Assembly (NCBI GenBank): GCA_002786025.1
Contig: NHNW01000009.1
Location: forward strand, 440,376-504,375
DNA length: 64,000 nt
Source: Zasmidium citrigriseum
Lineage: Eukaryota > Ascomycota > Dothideomycetes > Mycosphaerellales > Mycosphaerellaceae
Direction: 5' to 3'
Both the position numbers and the translations under genes were made by a program. The notes below the pieces were generated by a model. The model had not been told where the DNA came from and made no database searches. It saw only the letters and a list, made by a program, of their open reading frames with translations. Within the stretch, counting starts at the first letter, position 1. The number at the start of each line of letters is the position of its first letter. Below, piece by piece: positions 1 to 9,390 of this stretch.

Positions 1-57
1 GGCGGCGTTCACGGCCTCGTTGGCCTTTCGCTTTGCAGCTTCTACCACGGAGCTCAT
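1..57 (-). CDS. N-terminus of an unidentified gene (partial at window edge)
   Basis: The reverse strand from position 57 reads ATG and stays open to the window edge, giving 19 residues beginning MSSVVEAAKRKANEAVNAA. The composition (Ala, Lys, Glu; helix-forming) looks coding, and the start is preceded on that strand by an AC-containing leader without a nearby upstream ATG. Too little is present to name the product. It could also be a chance reading frame. Confidence 0.4.
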   Translation of the reverse strand, partial: MSSVVEAAKRKANEAVNAA

Positions 58-1784
58 GATGTCGTCGCGTGCTCGCTAGGGTTCGAAGGTAAGGGTAAGT
101 GTGCTCGCAAGTTCGCTGACGATGACAGGTCCTGGAAGCGTGGAAGAGCGGAGTGGAGTGCAAGATCGGTGAGGCTTCACATCTGGATCTCCGTCAGACC
201 GTGCATCATGTTTGTATGATGCCAATTCGAACGACGAAGTTCGATCGGTTGCGACATCGCAAATTACGGCTCCTTCGCTTCTCATCCCGCACTCAACATC
301 CGGCTTCACGAGCCTCTGACATTGGCCAGGAAGAGGAGCGTGGTATCTTGCTCTGTCCCGATTGTACCCGTGGAGTTGACTTACATGTGAAAGGAAGCCC
401 GTCCGCTACTACCGATGCCGCTTGGCCCCACAATAACAGCTTCGCTCCGAACAGCGTCGTCCTCACCAGGATAATCGATCAGGCTCGACAAACAACGGTC
501 GTCTCACGATTGTCACGAATCGGTGTGACTTGGGAAGAGGGAAGCAAGCAGAGCTACCTGAAGCTCCAAGAGTGGCTCGACCAGCACCGCGGTAAGCAGG
601 CAAAGCAAAGCAGTTACGCGTGTAGGATCAGAACCAGACGAGCGCCCGCTTGGGGGATATGAAGCAAGATCACCTGCTTTGGATAGCTAGGCAAGCCGTC
701 TGACCGCTGTCATTGTACCTCTGTACTTTGAGGGGTTTCGTCCAGTCACGAAGCTCTGTGGCTCGTCTGTAACGTGACCGAGCCTTGAATAGGAAGCAAT
801 CAAGGTTAGGGAACAAGGGAAGTGGAAGGATGCTGGGCAACAGAGCCTCCCAGCTCATCTGCTGTGCTGTCCGGAGAGCCGAAAGGTCGGATGCATCCGG
901 TACAGAGATACATGCCCAAAAACCTCTACTTCTGCTATCACAACAACGACAAACATCGCGACCAACGATCCAATCCGTCGCTGCCAATTACTCACGACGT
1001 CTGCGAAGCGACCTCGCACGAGCAAGTGACACCGCACTGCTGGGAGCTTCGTCATGCGGGGTACGTCTCAGCGGCGGGACGAGCGGGCGGTTCGAGACAA
1101 TCCATGGCCCAGACTCACGTGCTTCGAACGCTCTCCTACTTTGTCCGATCCCGACATTTCGCTTCGGTTCGGCGTTAAAGAAAGTGGCTGATTCTTCTGG
1201 CCCTCAACACAACCTCCACGGATACGAGAATGGCTTCATCCACCCACCGGATATCTCGACGGAAAGCTCGAGGCGTCCGGTAGTGCAGTCGGAAGTCGAC
1301 ATGATGAGACAAGACACACATCCGGAGAGCCCTAGTCTTCAACGTGACAGTGGCAGTGGCAGACACATTCGGGGACCACTTTTTCATCTATCTATGGCCG
1401 TATTATGTCGGTTGACCAAGTCCTGTACACTCTATCAGTCGCCTCTCCGCTGGTTTCGAAAATCAACAACTACGCCCTCGTGCTGGAGACTTGTGGCTTC
1501 AGCCAGGTCTGCCGAGTCTCGTTCCAAGTTCTTGCTTAATGGCTGGTATCACCAAGCGAGAAGACCAATGTCGAACCAGCACTGGCTTCATTTATACATG
1601 AAAGGTAAGAGCTCAACCACCAAAGGGTTCTCACTAGCCTTGAAGGTAAGTTGTGTCGATCCTTTCGGTCCAATGGAGCGTCATACGTAGGTGTCCCAAT
1701 AGCTATAGCAGCTACATTGATTCAACCTCACTCCTTTACATACACCATCAAGGTCCCCACAGACAGCCCTATAACACTATCAGC
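58..1784. other. Intergenic region, no supported gene
   Basis: About 1.7 kb between the left-edge gene and the DUF3047-like gene. Open frames exist here, one of about 300 codons between 785 and 1690, but their composition is rich in Arg, Ser and Cys without hydrophobic periodicity and I see no domain, so I do not call a gene. It presumably contains the promoters of both flanking genes. Confidence 0.5.
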
Positions 1785-3104
1785 ATGTCTCTAACCAAAG
1801 ACGAATTCTTCCAAACCTGGCTCTCAGCCGGAGAATCCCAAGAACAACACATCGTCGAAACGGCCTGGCAGCGCTACCAACAAACCCAATCCCCAACCTA
1901 CACCTCAGATCCCGAATCCTCAGATCCTTCCGCCGAAGCACTCAAATCGCTCTTCGAGCCCTTCCTCACCCACCCTTCCATCTCCTCGCACATCCAAACA
2001 ACAAAATTCCTAACCCACCACGCCAACACCCTCCCCTGGACCCCAACAAACCTCCACCTCCAACCCGGCCAAAAAGTCTCAACCTTCGCCACAGGCCGCG
2101 TCTGGCGCTCTCGAGTCCTAGACCTCTACATCCGTCCCCAATTCGCCCTCTGGTTCCGCATAGGCGTCAACGGAGAAATTTTCAATTCCACGCGAGACAC
2201 AAACACCTTCATGGCGTCCCACGAGGGAGAACTCTACATCGCGAATCAATTCCCCGCATGGTTCCAAACCCAACAAGGCCGCGTCGTAGGCGACTTATCC
2301 CTACACGGCAAAGCCGGCGACGGCAAAATCGAGCTCCTCGTCATCGTGTGGAAAGATGATATCGATGTGCCAAGCCTCCTCTCCTCATACCCCGAAACGC
2401 AGTCCACGCCCCTCCTGCAAACCGAACTCCTCCGCCCACAGGCCGAAGCACAAACAAATCTCCCACCGGAGTGGTATTACTTCTGGTTCCTCGGCACCTC
2501 GACGCTCTACACCTCTCCCTCTGCAAAATGCATAAACTGCAAACCCGCCAAAGGCATCGGAATTCTCCAAAAGGACATCACCCAGCCCCAAATCTTCTCA
2601 AAAGGCAGTAAACTTCAATGGGACTGGAAAATCTCTTCCCTACCCTCAAGACTGCGGGAAGACACGACGTTCAGTCACGATTATCTGAGCGTGGCGGTGG
2701 AGTTTGAGAATGGACGGGTAGGCATCTCGTTACCCTCCTACATCTTCTTTCTTTTCGTTGTAGAATCGGTTGCTGATTTTGTGTTGATGAAACAGGATAT
2801 AACATACACCTGGTCCTGGGAACTCCCCGTGAATTACGGATACTGGTGTCCTTTGCCAACCTGGGAAGCTCGCGAGTATCATATTGTTATTCGTTCGGGT
2901 ACGACTGGGCTGGGAGAATGGCTAAGCGAAGAAAGGGATCTTTATGCGGATTACGAGCATTATATCGGACCGACAGACGTTCCGCAGAGGATAGTGAGGG
3001 TGTGGTTGATTTCGAATGCGGCGTTTCAGAGGCTTGAGGGTGAGATGACTGTTAAGGGCATTCAGTTGGTGGGTGGGGATGAGAAGGTGACGGAGGTTCT
3101 TTGA
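1785..3104 (+). CDS. DUF3047-like protein, one in-frame intron
   Basis: The start is the ATG in CAGCATGTCT (MSLTKDEFF...). The frame is open throughout, but 2718-2795 (78 nt, GTAGGC...AACAG) reads as a stretch of unrelated hydrophobic residues interrupting a conserved block. Removing it joins EFENGR to DITYTWSWELP, which is how the homologous region should read, so I infer an intron. The spliced protein is 413 residues. The C-terminal half (WYYFWFLG, GILQKDI, WDWKISSLP, SVAVEFENG, YHIVIRSG, GLGEWLSEERDLYADY, RIVRVWLIS) resembles the mainly bacterial DUF3047 family, a beta-rich domain of unknown biochemical role. The N-terminal part (LQPGQKVSTFATGRVWRS...) looks like a separate beta-sandwich. 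No signal peptide or membrane segment is seen. The family name rests on remembered motif order and is moderately certain. Confidence 0.72.
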   Translation: MSLTKDEFFQTWLSAGESQEQHIVETAWQRYQQTQSPTYTSDPESSDPSAEALKSLFEPFLTHPSISSHIQTTKFLTHHANTLPWTPTNLHLQPGQKVSTFATGRVWRSRVLDLYIRPQFALWFRIGVNGEIFNSTRDTNTFMASHEGELYIANQFPAWFQTQQGRVVGDLSLHGKAGDGKIELLVIVWKDDIDVPSLLSSYPETQSTPLLQTELLRPQAEAQTNLPPEWYYFWFLGTSTLYTSPSAKCINCKPAKGIGILQKDITQPQIFSKGSKLQWDWKISSLPSRLREDTTFSHDYLSVAVEFENGRVGISLPSYIFFLFVVESVADFVLMKQDITYTWSWELPVNYGYWCPLPTWEAREYHIVIRSGTTGLGEWLSEERDLYADYEHYIGPTDVPQRIVRVWLISNAAFQRLEGEMTVKGIQLVGGDEKVTEVL

Positions 3105-3346
3105 CAGGGATATGCATTCAAGATGCGAGAGGGATGAGATGAGGTATGTACGAAAAGATGCACATATACAATCCATTACTTTCTATCTGCCGCAAGATGC
3201 AAGAGAAAATCGACCATGACAAGAAACAACCCTCAAGACTCCGATTTGTGCCGCCGAGTTTCCAAGACCCATTTTGTCCCCCAATGCCGTAGATGATGCT
3301 GATGTGTGTAACAACTACGTGTTATATGGTAGTATGTGCGTTTTCT

Positions 3347-4321
3347 TTACTTGGATCCGCACTTGAGAGAGAACTTGGGCGTGCGGTCGGCAGTCATGGC
3401 ACCCCAGGTGGTCTCGATCTGGGGCTGGCCGTTGTCACCGATGCTCTCTGGCTTCCATGGCTCGTCAAAGGCCTCGAAGTAGAAGGCGTTGTAGCCCCAG
3501 TCGATGGATGCGCAGTAGCCGTCGCTGGTACATGTTAGTATGATTCAAAATGTAAAGTTGAATGTATAGACTCACTGGTAGAAGTCCTTGGCGTTCTCAG
3601 TGCCAGCCTTCGCCTCTTCGTAGTCAGAACCACCATCGGTAGGCCAGCCAGTCTCGCCGTTCCAGAACTCAATCGCATCGAGGCTGCCAGACATGTCCTG
3701 GATGCGAGCAAGAGCCTGAGCCATGTCGTCAAGGTAGACATCAACGGCATCACGGCCAGCCTTGGCACCTTGCCAGTACGAGAAACCGTTGGCCATGATC
3801 AGGTCGACTTTAGCCTTGAGAAGAGCGTCCGCAGTTCCATCGTGGATCTTGTTCCACGAGTCGGCAGTTCCAACCTTGACGTCTCCGCCAAGAGCCTGCT
3901 TGACGTTGTTCATCTTGTCCAGGAGTTGCTCTCCGGTGAAGTTACCACGGTAGAGAGTCTCCGAGCCGACGGTCACAGCGTAGACTTGGTCCTTGTACTG
4001 GGGCACATATTGCTTGAGGGCAGCCTTGTCCTTCTCGAAGGACTCCTCAACATCGGGCCACACACCCAAGACGACCTTGAAGCCCTTGGACTTGGCGGCG
4101 GGGAGGATCTGCTGAGCGCAGTTGCAGTCGGAGGCAGAGTAGCCGCGGACGATGGTGGCGCCGGAGTTGGACTGGATGGCGTCGAAGTCGGCCTCGTAGT
4201 CAGCCTGGTATTTGCAGCTGCCGTCGGTCTTCTTCGTGCCCAGCGCGAAGCCCTGCATGCCCTTGGCGGCGAGAGCGGCGGGGACGGCGGCCAGCGCGGC
4301 GATGGTGATGGCGGCGCGCAT
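3347..4321 (-). CDS. GH17 glucan endo-1,3-beta-glucosidase / glucanosyltransferase, Bgl2-like, secreted
   Basis: Two exons on the reverse strand, 4321-3576 and 3524-3347, separated by a 51-nt intron (GTGAGT...ACTAAC...CCAG). The spliced product is 307 residues, the usual size for Bgl2/Scw-type GH17 enzymes. Residues 1-18 (MRAAITIAALAAVPAALA) are a signal peptide. The (beta/alpha)8 barrel carries the acid/base glutamate in TVGSETLYR and the nucleophile glutamate in FWNGETGWPT, and ends FYFEAFDEPWKP...W, typical of GH17. These wall-associated enzymes cleave or transfer beta-1,3-glucan during cell-wall remodelling. The C-terminal exon supplies the DEPWKP block, so the short exon is essential. 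No GPI signal is visible. Confidence 0.93.
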
Positions 4322-5007
4322 TATGGCGGTATTACGAGTAGATATCGTAGTATTGGTGGTGGTATGTAATGCTGGAGGGAGGATGCTGTCGTTTCAGCTG
4401 TGGTAGTTCGCAAACTGGCGAGGCAGGGACAATGGACGTCTCAAATGAGCGTGTGCACTGGCGGTGCAAGTAAGGATCGGAATTCCCAAGGAAAGGGCCG
4501 TGACAGCGCGCAGAGGCTGATTTGCAGGTGGTGATGTGTTTGCGGAGGTTGTGGAACGCGCCTTCTTCTCCAGACGTTACCCCTGATTATGTCAACTTCT
4601 AGGCCCAAGGTTTCGCTTAGATCCTTGCACGTCAACTCTAAATTTGGTTTAGCCGCGACGTCGGACTCGCATCTCACTTCACTCACTTTGACTTTCACAT
4701 GCATCATGGCCACCTCTAACAATTTGCATGTGTGGTTTGCTCTTCATGAGCGTTCACTGAAAGACACGATGAAGCTCTGTAAGTAGCACTACAACCGATA
4801 TGTCACGAAACGTTGCACGAGAGGCCATGTGTTCTCGTGTCTGTCTCACTACTCCTTTCGCACCTTCCTCATGTTCAACATCGGCAGCGATTACAGGGAT
4901 TGATGCTTCGCCTGCTCCCGAGGACCCCGCCATGAGTCTTCAGCGGCTTGAAAGCCACCACGCAGGTCGCACAACACAACTGCAACCAAACCATCACAAC
5001 CGACAAC
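4322..5007. other. Divergent intergenic region between glucanase and coiled-coil gene
   Basis: About 690 bases separating two genes that point away from each other, so it should hold both promoters and leaders. The part just before 5008 is rich in CA repeats and lacks G runs (CACAACACAACTGCAACCAAACC), typical of fungal 5' leaders. I see no convincing coding sequence or RNA gene. Confidence 0.5.
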
Positions 5008-6048
5008 ATGAGTCCACCACTTGCACCGCACTTGCGAAAGAAAGTTGCCAAGCAGGCGAACAACCAAGAGCAGTCGCTGCAGCCCCTAGCACCTGCTTCC
5101 AACATCGTCAATGCCAACACCTCCAATCACGCCCTCTCTCCAACCGCCAGCACTTCAGATGCAGCCACCAGTCGCCCTTCCAGCCGTGCGCTCGCTGTCA
5201 TTCCTCATGGAATCGAAGAAGCCTACTCGCCCATGGAGCTGATCCAGCATGAGACCGTCCGTACGCTGCAAAGCCTTCTCGACGCCTCTCAGGCTGAGCT
5301 GCAATCCGCTCATTCCCGCTGCGATGAGCTCGAAGCGGAAAACGAGCGCCTACGACAGCAGCTCAGTCAAAGCTTCAAGTCTGAGGAGCCGTCTTTCATC
5401 AAGAGCACCCTCTGCGGCTATGAGTCTTCAGAAGAAGCTTCGTCACCATCTCCCGAGCCTGAGCTGTCGGCCAACGAGCGAATCAACATCATGACGGAGA
5501 TTCTCGAGAAGCAGGCCGTACAGCAAGCCAAGATGGAGGAAACCATCGCAGCCCAGGCAGAGCAGTTGAAGGACCTGCAACACCAGATCAACGACCACAA
5601 CTCCAACCAGGCGCAAGCAAGCGACGACACCAAGCCCACGCCCTCAGCACTCGAAATTCACAGCCTCTCCGAGGATGTCAAAGGCTTCAAGATATCCCTT
5701 GCGAAACTTGAGCAACATCGCCGTAGCGCCCAGAAGTTCCACACCATCACTGAACGCAAGACCCGCCAAGAGCGCCGCATTGACTCAGCCGTCATTCGTG
5801 AGAAGCTCCTCGAGATCTACGAGACTCTCAGCTCACGGATCGAGAACCCAGAGAGCAAGGGAGACCCGGAGTGGGACGGATCAGAGGATGACTTGTGGGC
5901 TTTGCGTGATCGGGTCGTGCGTCGCTTGGCGACGTTTGATGAGTGTGGCAAGGCGCAAGAGGAGGCGCGGGCATTGATGGAGTACAATGGCAAGGTTTCT
6001 TCTTCTTCACCCCCTGTTGGGAAGAAGCCGTCCAATTGGAAGTGGTAA
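5008..6048 (+). CDS. Coiled-coil protein of unknown function
   Basis: Intronless 346-residue protein. I chose the ATG in GACAACATGAGTCC (MSPPLAPHLRKKVAKQ) because it is preceded by a CA-rich leader; an in-frame ATG 20 codons upstream is possible. Residues ~5-60 are a Pro/Ser/Ala-rich disordered tail. Two acidic coiled coils follow (HETVRTLQSLLDASQAEL...CDELEAENERLRQQL, and MEETIAAQAEQLKDLQHQI). The C-terminal third (SLAKLEQHRRSAQKFHTI, then ALRDRVVRRLATFDEC) is helical and more conserved in appearance. The product is probably a cytoplasmic or nuclear scaffold, but I recognise no named family. It converges on the Puf6 gene with 176 bases between stops. Confidence 0.75.
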   Translation: MSPPLAPHLRKKVAKQANNQEQSLQPLAPASNIVNANTSNHALSPTASTSDAATSRPSSRALAVIPHGIEEAYSPMELIQHETVRTLQSLLDASQAELQSAHSRCDELEAENERLRQQLSQSFKSEEPSFIKSTLCGYESSEEASSPSPEPELSANERINIMTEILEKQAVQQAKMEETIAAQAEQLKDLQHQINDHNSNQAQASDDTKPTPSALEIHSLSEDVKGFKISLAKLEQHRRSAQKFHTITERKTRQERRIDSAVIREKLLEIYETLSSRIENPESKGDPEWDGSEDDLWALRDRVVRRLATFDECGKAQEEARALMEYNGKVSSSSPPVGKKPSNWKW

Positions 6049-6224
6049 AGAAGGCGACGCCTCTGTCACTCTGGCACTGGCAAAGCAAAAGGCGGTTTGT
6101 GATGGGTGCGAATTAAAAGATGGCAGAGCTAGGATTGCACATCTGATCGTTACAGCCGGGAAGCCCGTGGTTGACCAATGTTGTTGAGCTCGTGTTGTAC
6201 AACGTTACTAGCGGTCACCACTCC

Positions 6225-8225
6225 TCAGATCTTCTCCAACAGAATCTTTGCGCCAGCATTCCCCTTCTTTCTGTCTTTCTTCCCCTCCTCCTCCTTCGCA
6301 TCTTTGCCCTCCGCAGCCTTCTTAATCTGCTTCCTGCCCTTCTCAAGCGCCTTCTTCACCTCGCCCTTGATCTTCTCCGGCACATCCTCACTCTCCAACA
6401 ACGCCACAACAACAAAACTCGAATCACTACATGCCCAATCCACCAGATGCGGCTTGATGATCGGATACAGTGTCTCGCCAAACCCAAGTCGTGGCTCGAC
6501 GAGTTTCACAGTCTTGGTCTTGGGGTCGAAGTTACCACCAGAAACGAGAGTCTTGAGCATACGACTCGCAGCGGGGTCTTTGGCGATGTGTCCGTCTTCG
6601 AGGGGATTGCCTTCCGCGAGCTGCGCAACAGCTTCTTTGGCGGCGTTGCGGTGCGTGTTGTCTTTGTCGTGGCATTCGAGGAGGATCTCTGTTACGGGTT
6701 GGCAAGCGAAAGATGACTGCACGAGATTCTGGGCGCGGTCGGCGACGAATTCGAGTAGGGGCGCGGAGATGTGGGAGATAAGTTCTTGGCGGCGGGTTTC
6801 GGGGGCCTTTTTGGAGGTAGTTTCTCGGATCTTGTGCATTTCTTCGACGATGGCTTTCTCGTTGTCTTTGATCAGCCATTTTTGAGTGCCGGCCATTGGG
6901 TAGAGAATTGGGACACGGGCGTTCAGGCTGGTGACCATGGCTTCGAGGCGGTCGAAGCGTTGTGTGGTGTCCTCCATTGTTAGACCGAGCAGTTCGCGGA
7001 GGACGATTTGGAAGGTCGTCTTCGTGTCGTCTGGCAGATCAAGACCAGTGACAAGTACCATCTTGGCGTAGTTATCAAACGCCATGAGCTCGATATTATC
7101 CTTGAAGCATCGCAGAATCAGCTTTCGGTCTTTCGCGGATCCGTATGCTATGGTCAGGCAGAGTAGTCGACTGCCGTTCTGTGTGAAGGCCAGATTGCGG
7201 AATAGATCACCACCTCCGCCTTCTTCATCTGCGTCGATGTCGCCTTTCAGGATCTCGAGGAACTCAGAATGCTCTTCAGAACCAGGCTCCAGGGCCAAGA
7301 AGTACTCCAACATAGCATCGTGAAGCATGGTGAAGCCAGTCATCTTCTTCTGGACCAGGTTGTTGACCATCTGCTTGAGATACGACAAGATTGGTTTCCG
7401 CTTCTCAGGGCTCTCCTCCAAGATCTTCTTGAGATTCGCGCTCGTCTGATCGGCGGATGCATTCGGCCTCTGCTTCCAAAAGAGCGCAAACTCAGTGCCG
7501 TACCACTCTCGCAGCATCATGGCCTTCTGCTGGGGTGTTGCGACCTGTCGATATATATCATCGACAATCCAGCTCGCCTCCGGGTGGTTGATCAGTCTCT
7601 TGATATGTCCGTAGAACTGCGGTACAATCAAGTCCTTGTCCTGTCGGTCTCCCTGCACCACCATCTTGGCCACCAAGAACTTGCCGTATCTGCTCTCCAC
7701 CAAATCCCTCACATCATTCTGCAGCTCTTTCACAATCCCCTTCAACTGCTCCGGCCGAGCGTACTTGATAGCGCATTGGATGACCCGGACGCTGTCGTGC
7801 TTGAACACGAAATCTCGCACTCTGCCATCGATGATTGTGAAAAGCTCGGCGACCAATTCTTTCCGCTCCTCTTTGGGCACATGCGACTTTCGACGTAAGC
7901 GCTCCCATAGCTGCTTGCTGCGCTGGATTACATCGGCGTGAGGTTTGGCTGCTTTCCGTTCTTTCGCAAGCTGGCGTTGCTTCGCGTGTGCTTCGGCGGA
8001 TGTGGTCTCGACTTTGAACTGCTTCGATGCTCCGTTCGCGTTCGACTGCGGTCTCTGCTGAGGCTCATCCGACTCTTCGTCTTCTCCATCGTCCTCTGCG
8101 GCTTCATCGAGATGCGATCGCTTGGCCGGTTTCTCGTATCTGGTAGGTTTGCTCTGTGAAGTCTTCTGCTTCTTCTCGCTCTTCGCAGCGCTGGACGGCG
8201 CTTCCTTGCGCTTTATGCCTCCCAT
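6225..8225 (-). CDS. PUF6: Puf6-type pumilio/CPL-domain protein
   Basis: Single-exon 666-residue protein. Residues 1-100 are a basic/acidic disordered nuclear tail (MGGIKRKEAPSSAAKSEKKQK). Residues ~110-420 form divergent pumilio repeats (RKELVAELFTIIDGRVRDFVFKHDSVRVIQCAIKYA, ESRYGKFLVAKM, HPEASWIVDDIY). The C-terminal region matches the CPL domain that defines Puf6/Penguin proteins, and the tail is Lys-rich (KGEVKKALEKGRKQIKKAA). In yeast Puf6 binds RNA, acts in 60S ribosome biogenesis with Loc1 and represses ASH1 mRNA. Length and domain order fit the family. The start follows directly on a short leader; the neighbouring acetyltransferase ends 181 bases upstream of it on the same strand. Confidence 0.92.
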   Translation of the reverse strand: MGGIKRKEAPSSAAKSEKKQKTSQSKPTRYEKPAKRSHLDEAAEDDGEDEESDEPQQRPQSNANGASKQFKVETTSAEAHAKQRQLAKERKAAKPHADVIQRSKQLWERLRRKSHVPKEERKELVAELFTIIDGRVRDFVFKHDSVRVIQCAIKYARPEQLKGIVKELQNDVRDLVESRYGKFLVAKMVVQGDRQDKDLIVPQFYGHIKRLINHPEASWIVDDIYRQVATPQQKAMMLREWYGTEFALFWKQRPNASADQTSANLKKILEESPEKRKPILSYLKQMVNNLVQKKMTGFTMLHDAMLEYFLALEPGSEEHSEFLEILKGDIDADEEGGGGDLFRNLAFTQNGSRLLCLTIAYGSAKDRKLILRCFKDNIELMAFDNYAKMVLVTGLDLPDDTKTTFQIVLRELLGLTMEDTTQRFDRLEAMVTSLNARVPILYPMAGTQKWLIKDNEKAIVEEMHKIRETTSKKAPETRRQELISHISAPLLEFVADRAQNLVQSSFACQPVTEILLECHDKDNTHRNAAKEAVAQLAEGNPLEDGHIAKDPAASRMLKTLVSGGNFDPKTKTVKLVEPRLGFGETLYPIIKPHLVDWACSDSSFVVVALLESEDVPEKIKGEVKKALEKGRKQIKKAAEGKDAKEEEGKKDRKKGNAGAKILLEKI

Positions 8226-8406
8226 TCTGATCTACTTGTACAATAGTGTGAAAGTTGTAGGTTCTGTGGACTGGACGGAGTTGAAGAAGTCGAGCAACAT
8301 TTTTTGAGAACTTCGCTTGGAGCGGGCCGCATCGTGCGCTAGCGTAGAGTCTATTTTACAGTCGCTCTTGACTCGATGTCTATTCTCTACCCTCTACTTT
8401 GTGTTT

Positions 8407-9125
8407 TCAATTATTTGCCTCATCCTTCTTTATCGGCTCCAATGGCGTGACCTTCTTGACCACTTTTGCCGGACTGCCCATAGCCACGCTCCATGCCGGA
8501 ATACTCTTCGTCACAGTAGACCCGGCCGCAATGGTGCACCCATCTCCTATCGTCACGCCCGGCAATATTACCACATGTCCTCCGATCCACACATCATCTC
8601 CAATGGTAACTGGTCTAGTATATTCGATATAGTCGCGGCGACTCTGGACTTCTGTCTCGTGTGTGGCGGCGAAGATTGAGACATTGGGCCCGATCATCAC
8701 ACGGTCGCCAAACGTGACTAGCCCACAATCCAGGATGGTCAGGTTGAAGTTCGAATAGAATCGATCACCCAGCCGGATGTTGCAGCCGTAGTCTGCGTGG
8801 AAAGGCGGCTCAATGTAAGCCTCATCTCCTTCAACGTGGCCGAGCATGTCTTTGAGACGTGTGAGTCGTTCTTGCTGGAGCGTCGCGTTGTCTTTGGGGA
8901 AATTGTAATTGTACTCGTGGCACGCCCGGCGGATGTTGGAGCGGGCATTGTCCAGCTCCGGAACGAGAGAGTTGTACCTGACATCGATAAGTATGTCTCT
9001 TTTCAAGTCGTCGTTACAACTTACAGCATCCCAGAGATCATCTTCTCGTACTCTTCGCACCAAGGGACATGGTTCAACTTGCGAGCCAGAGCCAGCTGCT
9101 CTTCATCTTTTGCTGTCGCGGCCAT
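8407..9125 (-). CDS. Maltose/galactoside O-acetyltransferase-like (NodL/LacA family) protein
   Basis: Two exons on the reverse strand: 9125-9025 and 8977-8407, with a 47-nt intron (GTAAGT...GTCAG) that joins SGM-L-YNSLVPEL in frame. The product is 223 residues, as expected for this family. Residues ~10-65 are the maltose-acetyltransferase N-terminal helical domain (CEEYEKMISGMLYNSLVPEL...RACHEYN). Residues ~80-205 form a left-handed beta-helix of hexapeptide repeats (GCNIRLGDRFYSNFN..ILD, IGPNVSIFAATHE, VTIGDDVWIGGHVVILPGVTIGDG, VAMGSPAKVVKKV). The His in ATHETE fits the catalytic position. It would acetylate a sugar or similar hydroxyl with acetyl-CoA in the cytosol; the true substrate in fungi is unknown. 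Divergent from the HET gene (265 bases apart). Confidence 0.92.
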
Positions 9126-9390
9126 ACTTGAGCAAGAATAGCGAGAAGAGATCGATTTGCTGAATATTGGACACGTTTGGCCAAGTAGCAGACAAGACAT
9201 TGGGAAAGTTCGAAAGTCAGGCCGATTTTCCATGCCTGAGGCCACAACGCTATGCCCGATCAAGGCGCCAACATCTGCTGCTGCTTAGGTTGCTGGTGGC
9301 TCAGCTATGAACAAGCGACCTGCATGACTGCGCCAGCTTGTGACTATGGGTTCCACACTTCAGCTGGACCTAATACCATGAACAACAGAA

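Noticed and set aside
785..1690. Forward open frame of about 300 codons
   Set aside because: Composition is Ser/Arg/Cys-rich with no domain, no splice logic and no conservation pattern I can recognise.
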